This document shows positions 1-12,450 of a DNA stretch of 64,000 nucleotides, piece after piece (position 1 is the stretch's first letter; the number at the start of each line of letters is the position of its first letter). Position numbers and translations under genes: made by a program. The notes beneath the pieces were generated by a model that did not search any database, was not told the origin of the DNA, and saw only the letters and a list, made by a program, of their open reading frames with translations. The stretch covers positions 1,984,001 through 2,048,000 of the forward strand of contig PYIU01000002.1 of NCBI GenBank assembly GCA_003415625.1, given 5' to 3'. The stretch comes from Aquanectria penicillioides. Its lineage: Eukaryota > Ascomycota > Sordariomycetes > Hypocreales > Nectriaceae.

Positions 1-1282
1 TTAAGGGGTTTAACTGCATTTAATTAAATATTCCCTTTATTTTTTTATTTAAGGGCACTAATAAATTATAGTTATTAGGATTCCTATAATAAGTATTTCA
101 GTATATATATATAGGGAAGTATAGGCCAATTGCCCAACTCCTAAGGTTATAAGTTACAATAAAATAATATATATATATAATAAAATAATAAATAAAAAAT
201 AAATTAAAATATATACTAAAATAATTAAAAAAAGTAAAGAAAAGGGATAGTAGTATTATATTTAATAAGGCTTTATCTTAATAAATTTAAACTGGCTTTT
301 TAAAGTTAATAACAATAGGTAAAGTAGCCAATTAAAATAGTAGTAAATATATATATATGCCCTTTAGCTAAAGTCTAAAGACTGGCAAGAATAATAAAAA
401 TTTCCTATCCCCTATAATTAATTAAGGGTTAAGTAATCTTCTTCTTTCTCTTCCTTTTCCTTTCTTAATCTATAAACTAAGCTTTCGGCAGTCTTAAGTA
501 TGCTTTAATATTTGGAAGTATTTAATTAAATGCTTATGCATTATTTGCACTATTATTTCGCCTTATACGCCTTTATACTAATATATTAGCACTATACTAA
601 ATTATTAAATTTTTCTATACATTTGCCCTAATTATAGTAGTGGGTTTTCTTTTTTTAGAATGTAAACTTATATTAATATCTTTACTTACTTTTAGTATTA
701 TTTTTAATCCTAATACCCCCTATTTTTACAGAAGTAATAGGTTTTCCAGTATTTAGGAATTCCCAGATCTTTACAATTAATTGTCTACTACTTCTTTAGG
801 TTCTTAATAATAGCTTGAAAGTATTACTAAAGAGTTTAATTAAACACTTTAGTATCTTTTTAAATAACTTAAAGGCTTCTCTTTACTATAACCTCTAAAT
901 GTATTAGTGGATAGGGATATTAGCTAAAACATACACCCTACCCAAAAGGGTATAGGGTAAGCAGGTTCGGTTAAAGACCAAACAGCCTTCTTAAGTAGCT
1001 GCAAATAACTTAAAAGAGTGTTAAAGCATCTAATTGAATGCTTTAAAGTGTCCCTTAAAGAAAAGAAAGAAAGAAAATAGGGCAAAAAGTTATAAATAAA
1101 GTAATGTTATAAGGGGCTGCACTAGGACTTCAATAGGGTCCAAATGCAAGAAATTCAGAATTTCAAAAATAAAAATTAATTAGAAAAAACTGCCTGTTTA
1201 TTTCCTATGTCTTTAAGGTCCCTTTTATCTTCCTAACTAACCTAATGATAGATTAATCCACATTACCCTAGACCCCAACTTA
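1..1282 (-). mobile_element. Left copy of Gypsy-A retrotransposon, 5' end only (runs off the window)
   Basis: This stretch is a near-complete match, base for base apart from transitions and small indels, to 15602-16885, which is the 5' LTR plus leader of the complete Gypsy-A element. It ends with a 381-bp LTR at 902-1282. Because Gypsy-A is coded on the minus strand, this LTR is the 5' LTR and the body must continue leftward beyond base 1. It is AT-rich and carries no intact frame. Differences from the other copy are mostly C/T and G/A, as expected from RIP. The base-by-base match is seen. The orientation is inferred from the complete copy. Confidence 0.75.
902..1282. repeat. Gypsy-A LTR, copy 1 (381 bp)
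   Basis: It begins tattagtggatag (TG mutated to TA) and ends ccccaactta (CA mutated to TA). It has exactly the same length as the copies at 4475-4855 and 16505-16885 and shares the central block around 'aaaagggtatagggtaagcag'. Confidence 0.85.
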
Positions 1283-2974
1283 ATACTATAAATTATAGTC
1301 CTTAAGAACTATACTTAAGACTAAAACCTTTAGAACTTAATAGACTTAAGTAAGAATAATAAGCCCTTTAATACTATAAAGAAGTAAACTATATTTATAA
1401 TTACTATTATAAAAGCTAAATATAATAAGGCAATCCCTTAAGAAAGATATAGATTAGAATTTTTAGTATACTATCCTTTAATCCTTAAGGAACACTAAAA
1501 GAAGTAGGCTAATATTAGAATTAAAGCATTTAAAGCTTAAGCAATATAGATATAAATTGCAAATACTATAAAATTAAGCATTTATGCCTTTATTTAATAG
1601 AACCTCTTTAATTAACTTTAGATTTAAATCTATTAAATTACCTTAAGGCAATTCATAAAGAAAATTATAAAGTAGCTAGCATTAAGTAAAACAAGCTTAA
1701 AAGAAAATACTTATAAATGCTATAGAGTAATACTTTAAGAAGCTAAATATATAAATATTAATCCTTAAACTTAATATATTAGCTAAAGTAAGGCTTATAT
1801 AAATAAAATATACTATAAAATTCTAAAGATCTAAAGGAATATTAAAATCTAAAACTTCCTTAATATTATTAAAAAGCGCTTTAAATTAATTTAAGTAAAT
1901 TGCTAATTAATAGACTTAATTATAAGCAAGATAAAGGGTAAGAAGCTAAAAGAAATACTTTTAGATTACACTAATATTTTTAGTATATTTATTACTATTA
2001 ATAAAAATGCTTACTTTTAGAAATATAAAGCATTTATATTATTAAATAGATACTTTAATAGCTAGAAATATAATTGCCTATATAAAGCAACTCTTAAGTA
2101 CTTCTAAAAGGCAGAAAAATATTGAATTGTAAAGTATATATTAATTAAAAAGAAGTAAAAGCTTTATTTTATACTAAAAGAAAACTATTATAAGAAAATT
2201 TAAACTTAATGTAAGAATCTAAAGTAGTAAAGCTTAAAAGCTAAAATCCTAATAAAAGAAAGTAAAAATAAAAGCTTAATAAGCAATATTTTAAACACCC
2301 TAAAGGAGGTTATAGCAGTTTATATAGACTTAAATAATTTTTATTTAAATGCCTTAAAAAATAAAGTGTATATAGCATTTAATAAACCTTATATACTATT
2401 CTAAAGTATACTATTAAATAACTATAATGCACTTTATATTATAAATAATATAAAGCTTTTAGACCTAAAAATATTTAAATTATATAAGGATAGTTAAGTA
2501 GTAAAAGTAGGTTTTACTGCATTTTTAATTATAGAAATAAAATAATAAAAGCTTAAAAATCTTTTAAAAAAAGCTAATAGAAATTATATAGTTAATCTTA
2601 TTCTTTAGAATATTGCCTATATAAAAGGATTTTATATAAATATAATATCTTAAGCTTAATTGCATAAAAGTAGGCTTTAGGTTTATAAATATAATAATAT
2701 ACTGCATATAAAAATAAAGAAAGAAAGCTTAATTATACTTTACCTAACTATAAAATATAACCTTAACTTCTTTAAATATAAGCCACTTTTCTTTTACTTC
2801 TTTATATTAATGCAAAAAGCATAAAACTTAATTTTATATAATAAGCTATTAGTAATAATGCTTATAGAAGCAAACAATAAAAAAAAGTAATGCTTATAGA
2901 GCAAAAGACTATTAAGAGATCCTTTATAACTAAAAGAAAATATAAAATAGCTTTAATACTTTAGGTTAAGCTAT
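1283..2974 (+). mobile_element. Copia-C retrotransposon remnant, 5' portion (gag end and protease)
   Basis: Plus-strand translation from about 2300 to 2960 gives a recognisable Ty1/copia protease region with RIP stops: a stretch reading KVGFTAF, then NIAYIKGFYINIIS, then KYNLNFFKYKPL. These match the conserved blocks of copia proteases (VGFT, NVLYIPGF.TNLIS). Upstream, about 1400-2300, is probably gag but is too decayed to prove. The element breaks off at 2974, exactly where Copia-B is inserted, and resumes at 22180 with integrase. Its 5' LTR was not identified and may be disrupted by the Gypsy-A copy at the left. Confidence 0.6.
2970..2974. repeat. Target-site duplication of Copia-B, left
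   Basis: The five bases gctat abut the 5' LTR of Copia-B. The identical gctat follows the 3' LTR at 22180-22184. Confidence 0.8.
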
Positions 2975-3198
2975 TGTTAAACCTAAGGTATTCTATATAT
3001 AGAGAAACACTAAAATGCACTTTAGATTATAGAAATAAAGCTTAAAATGATTAAATAAAGGTTATATAAATATAATATAGCTCTATTAGGTCTAGTGCAA
3101 CCTGACCCCTCTTTTAGAGCCTAAGCAATAAAGTAAGGCTAGAAGAGACAAAAAGAAAATAAGAATATATACAATTACATAATTAATTCGGTTTAATA
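2975..3198 (+). repeat. Copia-B 5' LTR (224 bp)
   Basis: It starts tgttaaacctaagg and ends cggtttaata. It aligns along its whole length with 21956-22179 and has the same length. Differences are transitions. Confidence 0.88.
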
Positions 3199-3299
3199 AT
3201 TAAGAGTCTTAGAGCTGTGTTTATTAGTGTAGCTATAACTATTCAATTGAGCTCTAAAAGTAAGAAACAAACCTTATATCCCGATTTTAAATTAAATAT

Positions 3300-4468
3300 A
3301 TAAGATAACCTTTAAGACCTATATCCTTAATAACCCAAACGACTGGAAAACCTTTAAATAAAGCTATAAAGTGAAAATTACTATAGAATAAGTTAAGAAG
3401 CTTAGAATCCTTAAGGACTCTTTTTAGTTTAAGACTACCTAAATTTCCAAGCCTATAATACCAACCGCTATAAGATACTTTACAAAAGAGGAAGCTAAGG
3501 CTAGAAGCTTAAGATTGAAGTTTATTCAATTAATATAAAGGGCAACTATAATAATAGAGCTGCTTCTTAAAGACTAAAAACTACTAAAATGCAAGCTTAT
3601 AATATTCTGCTATAATTAAGAAAAATATAAAATTAAAGCGAATAGAATCTATAATATTTTTAATTAAATAATAGAGAAAATAAGCCTTTATTACATTTAA
3701 ATATATTTACCTATAATAGATAAAGGGGATAATAATAATAATATTGCGAAATTCTATAATAACCTTAAAGCTATATATAGAATTAATGATATGCTAAAAG
3801 GAAAATAAGCTTAAAAATGCTATTTTAAAGTGCTAAAATAGACTTTAAACCCTAAAATTATCTAGTAAGACTGAATTATTGATTAGAAACAGTCTATAAA
3901 GATTGCAACTATAAGAAATATTGCTAAAGCCTTACACCTAAATATATAGTTTGTAGACTTAAAACAATACCTTAAAAGTCACTTTTAAACATTCCTTTAA
4001 ATTACTAAAGCATAATATAAAGATGCTATTGAGAAAAGTACCTATATGCTAGCTGCTTTTGCTTTAAGTTTTAGATATAAGATTGAGAAAAGAAAAGAAA
4101 CTAAAGGAAAGCAATATAAAGCTCTAGTATAAAAGGGGAACTTTAGACCTATATTCTAAGGCTTAAACCCACCTTCTAAAAAACATTCTTATCTAAAGAG
4201 CTTATAACCTAAATAACTTAAGTTAAAGAAATAAAAATAAACTCTAAAGGAAGATAATTACTGTATCTTATATAAGAAATTACACTTTAATGCTAATACC
4301 TAAAAGTGCTAAATTGCATTCCCTAAAAATATGCCTAAGCAAATAGAAAGGCAGAAGTGAATAGACAAAAGATAGGAAATACAGTTAAAAGATTAAATTA
4401 AAGTCCAGGAACTATACAAGAAGCTTAAGAAGCAAACCGCACAACCAACTAAAGATTTAAACTAATAA
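3300..4468 (+). pseudogene. Copia-B gag remnant
   Basis: The plus-strand frame reads through RIP-type stops: PNDWKTFK near 3340, then FTKEEAKARSLRLKFIQLI, then a Cys/His-containing stretch (CILYKKLHF, about 4260) and a basic tail KKLKKQTAQ just before the Gypsy-A insertion at 4475. The order and composition fit a copia gag with a degenerate zinc knuckle. The frame has many stops and is nonfunctional. Confidence 0.55.
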
Positions 4469-4474
4469 CTAATA
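4469..4474. repeat. Target-site duplication of Gypsy-A, left
   Basis: The bases ctaata directly precede the LTR at 4475. The same six bases follow the LTR ending at 16885 (16886-16891). The true duplication may be 5 bp. Confidence 0.75.
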
Positions 4475-4855
4475 TATTAATGGATAGGGACACTAGCCAA
4501 AACACACACCCTACCTAAAAGGGTATAGGGTAAGCAGGTTCAGTCAAAGACCGAACAGCCTTTTTAAGCAGCTGCAAATAACTTAAAAGAGTATTAAAGC
4601 ATTTAATTAAATGCTTTAAAGTATCCCTTAAAGAAAAGAAAGAAAGAAAATAGGGCAGAAAGTTATAAATAAAGTAATATTATAAAGAGCTGCACCAAGA
4701 CTTTAATAGGGTCCAAATGCAAAGAATTCAAAATTTCAAAAATAAAAATTAATTAAAGAAAACTGCCTATTCATTTCCTATATCTTTAAGGTCCCTTTTA
4801 TCTTCCTAACCAACCTAATAATAGATTAATCCATATTACCCTAAACCCTAACTTA
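4475..4855. repeat. Gypsy-A LTR, copy 2 (3' LTR, 381 bp)
   Basis: It begins tattaatggatag and ends ccctaactta. It matches 16505-16885 and 902-1282 over its full length. Confidence 0.88.
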
Positions 4856-5449
4856 TCCCTCCCTAATGCCTTAATGCTTGCCCTTAAGCAAACTAAAGGT
4901 ACAATACAAAAGGAAAACTTTAAGCTTAATCTATTTAAACGCAAAGAAAATCTTAAAGGAAGCATTTAATCGAATGCTTTATACCTATAATCTATCATCC
5001 AACCCACTATTATCTCCCTCTATAATTCATTTTGCTTTTAACACCTAACCTCCCTATTCTAACTTTACTATTACCTTCCTTTACAATACAGTTTCTAATT
5101 GCAGTACCGATCAGCATAAGACTGGCAAGTAGGAATTAAAGGTTTAAATAGCTTATAAGCGGCAGTTACAATCTCATCCCACTAGTTCACTAAGATTAAC
5201 CCTTCTAGCGCATAAAAGATCTAGCTCTTTATTTAAGGGAGTTTAAGAACAGCCTATCAATTAATCTAAGGCAAATTTATTTATTTAGTCCTAACGGTCA
5301 TCTTTCTTCCAGTAAGGGCAATATAGTTTAAGTTATAATTACCTTACTAAATCCAAATAGTAGTATTAGTAATATTTCTAACTATAGTATTAGCAATTAT
5401 AGCATAACTCCCTTTTCTTGCTATACATTTAGCTAGTTAAGAAACTAAT

Positions 5450-7173
5450 AAAAGCAATGCAAAGCGCTTATAAAAACTCTATTTATCACTCTTAATAGCA
5501 GACAAATCTAAATCTATTTAATTAGATTGCTATAAGACAGCTAACTTAAATAAAGGTACCTATTGAACCAATTAAATTAATTTAATCACTTGCCCTTTGC
5601 CTAAAGAGTTAATAAATATTTAATTAAATGCATTAGAATAAGCAAATATATTTTAGTTAATCTAGATTTCTTTTTTAAATGCATTTAATTAAGCAGTGCT
5701 TATATAAATTAATAAGCTAATAGGCAACTTATATAGGGGCTAGGCAGGTTTAATCACTAGTTTAGGCTTAATAGCAGGTTTAGGGGCAGAAGTCTTAGAC
5801 TTAAGGCATAGACTGTAAAGGCAAGTTACTCTAATGCTTTAACTTTAGCAGTTTAGGGCTTATCTAAAACCTTCTCCTTTATTATTACTTAAGGTAATAA
5901 TAACTCTAGCAAACTTATTAATTTTAGCAGGAAATCTATCTATTATTTAATACCTATAAGTTTAATAGTATTTAATTAAATTATTAGCTAAAGAATAATA
6001 AAGCAATTAAGGGCCTAATAGTAAAGGTAGACTTATTTAATAGCTATTGCCCTAAGGACTAAGCGGCTTTAGAACAATTTAATATTTATTCCTAGAAATT
6101 TAGTAATTAACTCCCTTTTAGCTCATTATATAGTAATCTCCTAAATTAGTATAAAGCCACTAAATATTAAAGGAACTATTCTAAAATCTTAGGATATAGG
6201 TAGATTTTTAGGTCCTAGTAAGTTCTATAAGCTTATACCAATTAAAGAACTTTCTATTAGCAACATTAAGTTTATTAAGGATAATAGTACTAATAAAGTC
6301 TTACATTCAATTGGCATTTAAAGCAATTAATTAAGTACTTTTCCCTTACTTACACTTAATAAGAACTTAATTGCAATGCATTAATGCTAAAAGGGGATTA
6401 TTAATAGCATTATAATTGCTATTAAAAATTAAGGGCTAGGTTATAAGGCATTTAATAATTAAAGTTTTAGTAAATCTAACCATTCCCTAAATATTAAGAA
6501 AGAGAAAAAAAGCACTTAAAAAACTATATTTTTAATTCCTAGCTTACTTAATAATAGGTATAATAAAAATAAAGAAATTATAGGGCAATCCCATTTTAAT
6601 TATAATCTCCCTTTATACTATAGCAAGTGCAATAGCTCGCTTATTCTAAAGGACATTAGCAGTATTATAAATAATTAAATGCCCTAGCTATCTATCCTAA
6701 ATAAAGAAGCTCTAATAGATAGCATTAGTAAAGTAAGCAAAGCCAACTAATAGCCTTTTATTGTATATTGCTTATTGAAACTCTATAGGCATAAAACCAA
6801 TTAAACATTTAGTCTTCTTAATATTTATTCCTTTTGGCAAAAGCTTACAAAAGAAACTCTTTTGCTTCCACTTATTCTTCTTAACCTTAGTGCTTACAAT
6901 TAAAAGATTAATTCAGTAAATCGTAAGGACATTAATAAGTCTATAGGTAAGGGTAGTAAGAAGGGCTTAAATACTAAAGTTTAAGGCCATTTCTTTCTTC
7001 TATAGGTTTTTAAATAAATCCTATAGGTCTTAATAATAGAATATTCAAGCTCAATAAGAATCAAAAGGGAAGTCTTTAAAGCAACTAATATTAGCAAGCC
7101 AAGAATCCAAATCGCTCTTATCACCTAAAATAGGCCAAGTTTCCAACTTATTAGACTAATAATCCCAATTCAT
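5450..7173 (-). pseudogene. Unassigned RIP-decayed ORF downstream of Gypsy-A integrase
   Basis: On the minus strand an ATG at 7173 opens a frame beginning MNWDY. It stays readable for about 1.7 kb if the TAA/TAG codons are taken as RIP products (Gln or Trp codons hit), with only a few TGA. Recognisable continuous blocks include NKLETWPILGDKSDLDSWLA, DLFKNL, KKEMALNFSI, FFCKLLPKG, GFMPIEF, LGHLIIYNTANVL, KRAIALAIV and a proline/lysine-rich KTSAPKPAIKPK. I do not recognise the family. It lies on the same strand as the Gypsy gag-pol, downstream of integrase and upstream of the 3' LTR. It could be an accessory ORF of Gypsy-A or part of another element inserted there. The function is unknown and no product is expected. 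Confidence 0.5.
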
Positions 7174-9650
7174 TTAAGGGTAGAATAGTATAGATTAACT
7201 ATTAAGCAATTAATTAAATATTTTAGTAGTATTTTCTTTACTAAAAGAAAAGAAATCTCCAATCCTACCTTTATTCTAAATAACTCCTTTAGCTATATAG
7301 AGGTCTTCGCTCAGCATTAAAAATTGCACCTTTAAAGTAGTCGCACTTAAGGTTGCTTTCTTTAGCCCTATTATAGAATAGAGTAAAGATTAATAAAGGG
7401 TTTAAAAGCTTATAATTAAATGCTTATAACTTAAAAGATAAAGATTATTAGTATTTTATAGGTATTATAAATAAAGTTAAAGTAATATAACTTACTATAA
7501 AATTATTAAAAGGAGGGAAAGAGTTATAGGCATAAGGCAGATTAATATAACTTAAGTGCCTTTATTTTTAGTTTAGTATTATTTAAGTAAATTACTATTT
7601 TAATATTTGTATATATACAAATACTAATAAGTTTCTTAAAATAGCATACTTTTTGGTATTCAATAAGAATTTTATTGATATTTAGTTTCTACCCTAAATC
7701 TTAAGGGTCAATTTCCTATTTATTATAAAAGCACTATATTAGCCCCCCCTCCTATTCCTTCCTTTCTTACTTATTATTCTTCACCTCCCCAATTCTCTTG
7801 CACCTTTAGCTATTACTGCAATTTTCATTCTTTATCTTGCAATAGCTTTATATTGCAATAAGCTTAAGTCTCTTGCCTCTATACCTTACAATCGTCTCCC
7901 TAATGTACGCAATCTTACTATTAGCTATATTTAGGCTTTTAAATTCTCTTATTAGTGCTTTACTTATTAGCATACCCGCAATGGTTTCTTCCATAAGGCT
8001 TTAATTAATGCTATTAGTACTGCTATCAAACAATTAGTAAGTATCCCTTTTTGTATTGCTTTTTAACTATTATTTTTATTTAATAATTAATTAAATACTT
8101 TTAGATTTAGTAATGCTTTAATATTTAAATTTATAGCTTTTAAGCTCTTAACTAACTTAGCCAGCCCTTATATATTAAAATTGCCTTTAAGGAAGATAGC
8201 AAGTAGACTAATTGCAAACTTACTTAATGGTTCATTTTGCAGTTACTATTTTATAATTTAATACTTTATTCTAAAGCAGATCTTCTCCTTTAGTACTAAC
8301 TTCAGTCTATATATATCCCTATAGAATAGGCTTACCCAATAAGGTACTTCTTAACTTAACTACTAACTTACCCTAAATATATTAAGGCACTTATTATTGC
8401 CTTTATTAAACACACTAACCCCCTTATATATTGTAAATGCATTTAATTATATACTTTTATGGTTTCTGCCTATAATAAATATATCCTTACTCCCTTCTAT
8501 ACATATATTTTAGTATTAAATTATATAGATAGCCGCTATATTAATTGTATTTAGAACAATTAATCTAAATGCAAATAGAGCTTCCTTTATAGATATTAAC
8601 TAAAGGGTTTTTATAAAGGCCCTTATGACTTTCCTTTAGGTAGTATAGATACCATCAATAAATTTACTCAACTATTAACTTTTGCAGCAGATTTTCTTAG
8701 GCTAACTACTTGCCTGCGAATTGTATGCAGTTTTCCTACTAGCAGTATAGCTAGTAATTGCTAGTTAATTAAGCAGGCACAAAAAGTATTTAATTAAAAG
8801 CATAAAGTAGGTTTTAGTTAATAAGAATAATAGTCTTTGGCTTATCTTTTAGTATAGACTGGCTAGGTATAATTTCCAATTTATTAACAATAATTCAATA
8901 AATAGAAGATAGTACTATAAAGCAATTAATTAAGTGTTTCTATGCCCTTTAAGGCTATTGCTATTATTGTATTGTTTTAATAACCTTAAAACTTAATTTC
9001 TACTAGATATATTTAGATTTCCAAATTTTTTATAAACATTAATACTTTATTTCCTGCTATTTTCTATACATTTTTATCCATTTTTAAATAATTTTAACCC
9101 TTTTGCTATAATTTCTAGGCATTTCTGTCCTATTTTTATTGATTTTTAATGTAATTTTTAAAGTTTTTAAATAGATTTTAGGGGATTTTTAGGGATTTTT
9201 AGCATTTTTTTAGGGTTTTTAGCCAATTTCTAATTGTTTTTATCTAGTTTTATTCAATTTTGCTATCCTTTTGCTTGCCTTTAATTACTCTTTATTTTGC
9301 TTTCTTATTTTATTCTAGGCGGCTTATCTTTTTTTAGTATAGTATTAGTTTTAGTATCTCCACTTCCCCTTTTTTAACCCCTAGCACCCCTCCCCTAATA
9401 GCAACCTAACTGTCTTTAGCTTAATGCTATTGCCAACCATCTAATTAATTGCTTACTATATCCTAATACTGCATTTACTAGTCGCTACTTATCTCTAGAA
9501 TTCAAACTTTAATAATCTTCTTAGGCCTAATATAGGTGTATATTATAGTATTGTTATTTAAGCTTTTTATAGCATTTAGATTAAATTTATCCCATTTCTG
9601 CTATTCTATAGACTTAATTTACATTTAATTAAATGCTTCCCCTTTTCTTC
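7174..9650. other. Gene-free AT-rich spacer within Gypsy-A
   Basis: This is the segment between the integrase C-terminus and the unassigned ORF. I see no conserved retroelement domain. It holds a C-rich run at 7742-7748, pyrimidine-rich DNA to about 7800, and a short degenerate array of 'ggatttttag'-like units at about 9179-9230. Confidence 0.5.
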
Positions 9651-9689
9651 TTACCTTTAGTGGTACTTCCTAACTTGCACTAAAAGTCT

Positions 9690-10560
9690 CTTTATTATCC
9701 CCACTTACCCACTACCTATCCTTATCCTCCATAAACTTCCTTAACCGATTACTATAGATTGTACTAAAAAGCTTAACTCTATCTATAGTATTAAGGATAT
9801 AACTCTTTATTTTATTAAATGCATTAGCAATTCTATAAGGGCCCAATTAATATAGCTTTATCTTTACAATACAAAATATATCCTTTTAATTCTATATATT
9901 ATACTAAAGAACTAGATCTCCTATAGCAAAAGGCTCTTTATATAGCCTATACTAATTCTTTTTAGTCTTTCTATTAGCAATTAACCTTTAGAATGCAATT
10001 ATTTATTGCCTAGCTTCTTCTATATCTTTCTGCTTTTGCTTTAAGATCTTAATCCTTTGCTTAAGCAGGTCCTTAGCAAAGATTACATCATTCCATTTAA
10101 TTAACCGCTATATAGGCACTTCCACTTCTAGAGAAAGGACTAGCTTCTATCTATAGAGTAAATAAAAAGGTAATCTTTTATATAAGGCGCAAATAGCTGC
10201 TCTTTTAGCCAATAAAGCCATTAGTAAAATATTTATCTATTTTCCTTTTTCTTTACCCTTTTTCTTTAGGAAACTTATTATAATGGCATAACTACCTTTA
10301 ATAAGTCCATTCACTTTAGGGTTATAAGTAAAAGTATTAATAACTTCTATATTAAGGCTATTAAGATCTTTAGGAATCCCTTTTATAATCTCTTTTCTAT
10401 TATTAATAACCACTTTTTTTAGTATCCTATATTAATAGTGCAATTTTCTAAGGAATTTCACAATATAATAACTATTCAATCTTAGGATTGGCTTGGCCTT
10501 TACCTATCCATAAAGATTGCATTTAGCTTTTAGTATAAATTTAAATCCTTTATTAAAAGG
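9690..10560 (-). pseudogene. Gypsy-A integrase remnant
   Basis: The minus-strand frame contains the hallmark order of Ty3/gypsy integrases. First comes a core block (KPI.RLNSYY.VKFLRKL), then KVVINN.KEIIKGIPKDLNSL, then FTYNPKVNGLIKG (the equivalent of AYHPQANGLVERG), then EVEVP with the motif NDVIFAKDLL, then IGDLVL and LGPYRI. Stops are TAA/TAG. The integration function is lost. Confidence 0.8.
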
Positions 10561-11329
10561 TATATACTATCCATTAAAATAAATCTTTATTATTAGGTAA
10601 ATAGGCTTAATAGATATAAAGGCTTCTATTAGTCTTTAGGGAATATATATTTAATATATTAAGCACTATCTAATAGCTTTTGCAATACTCCTTCTTATAT
10701 CTTACTAATAGTACCTTTTGGAAAGGAGTGTATAAGTGGCATTGTAACTACAATGCCCCCTATTAATATAGTATAATTTAATTAAATCCTTTTAAATATC
10801 TTCCTTCTTTACAACTAACCTTAAGTTGCCTCCCTATTCCTTAGCCCTAATCTATAAGCAGCTATCTTTTATAAAGTGTTTCTTAGCCTTTAGCTATAAG
10901 CATTAGTAATTCTATAGGGTAATACCCACTAGCCTTTTTAATAAAAGTAAGTATTCCTTTAATTGCAATAAAGGTCCACTATAATTCTTTCTTAACTCCA
11001 CTAATTCATCCTCAATCTTAACAATATTAAGATAAGCATTAACAAACTCTTTAATATCACCCTTAGCCTTTTAGTCCATTTAATTAAATGCTCCTAGACC
11101 TTTCCTAAATAGCCTATTAGCTACATTATTCTTATTTCTAGAAATATATTGAATAGTAAAGTTAAACAATAAAATATAACCAATCCATTAAATAACCATT
11201 ACACTAAAAATATTACTAGCCCTACTATTAAGCTAGTAAACTAAAACTTAAGAATCTATCTTTAAAATAAAGGGCAATCTATATATATAGCTATAAAGGC
11301 ATTTAATTCTATGCAATATACCCTTATAT

Positions 11330-12450
11330 TTAAGTTTAATAGCATTATACCTTTATTCTATAGAAGTCTAAAGACTAAATTCATACCTTACTAAATGCCT
11401 CTTCCCCTTTATTATCTGCATTAACACTACACCCCAGCCTTCTTTACTAGCATTAATTATAAGGATAACCTCCTTAAATCCTTTAGAAAGGTCCAATATC
11501 GCTAGAATAGAAGTAAAGGTTATCTTTTCTTTAAGAACCGCTATAGTATTGGCTTATTCCTTACCCTATATCTATATAGCATTCTTTTTTAATAATTGAA
11601 TAAAAGGTCCAGCAATTTAGGCATATCTTTTGACCTAAATTTAATAGTAGCCTATAATTTCTAGAAATGCTCTAACCTACTTTAGGTTATAGCATCTTTC
11701 TTACTTATTAATCTTAATTACTTTTTCCTCTATTAGCTGCCTTCTAGCTATACTGCATAAGTATCTAATAATAACTGCAGTATGCTAGTAGAACTTTAAC
11801 TTCCCTATAGAAATTGTACACTTAAATAGCTTAATATTTAAAAGAGTTTTATTTAAATTAATTAAATGCTTTAGGATAAACCTTTATATACCAAAAAGCA
11901 CCTTCTCCCTATTATACTTAATCTTTAGTCCTTTAATAGCAATATTATTTAAGAAGGCTTAATAGACTTTTAGTAATAGATTAAAAAGAATTCTAATTAT
12001 AATCCTTAAGAACTATACCACTAAATTGGTTCCTCCTTATAGCAAGGTGTATATCTTAAGAAGCCCTAATAGTATATTAAAAGTCATTAAATCCTAACTT
12101 TCCTTTGCTAAGGAAATTTAATTATATCTTAAAAAGAAGTCTAAAAGAGTTAGGATTTTACATATCCTAAATTCAGCTAAAAATTCATTAGCTCCTAAAG
12201 GAATTAATCTATCCTATATTATATATACATTATATCTTTTAGCTGAATTAATTAAGTAGAGTCTACTATCCTTTTTCACCACTAATATATATAGGTTTCA
12301 ATAGGCAGCATAAAACTCTTAAAGGATTCCTCTCTTCATTTAAGTTTTTAGCAACTTAATAACCTTCTTTTCCAATCCTTTAGGGATTAAAATATTTTCT
12401 ATTTATTAGGCTTTATATTTAGTCATCTTAATAATCTATAGAAAGGCCAC
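11330..12450 (-). pseudogene. Gypsy-A reverse transcriptase and RNase H remnant
   Basis: The minus-strand frame shows an RT N-terminal block (IPKGLEKKVIKLLKT, about 12,380), VVKKDSRLYLI, then FLNNIAIKG at about 11,930-11,955 (catalytic LDD with Asp codons mutated to Asn). RNase H follows with NASKEGWGVVLMQ (about 11,410-11,470) and, downstream, the LLFNFTIQYI.RNKNNVANRL connection block near 11,100-11,170. The order is canonical for Ty3/gypsy. RIP stops interrupt it repeatedly. Confidence 0.8.
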
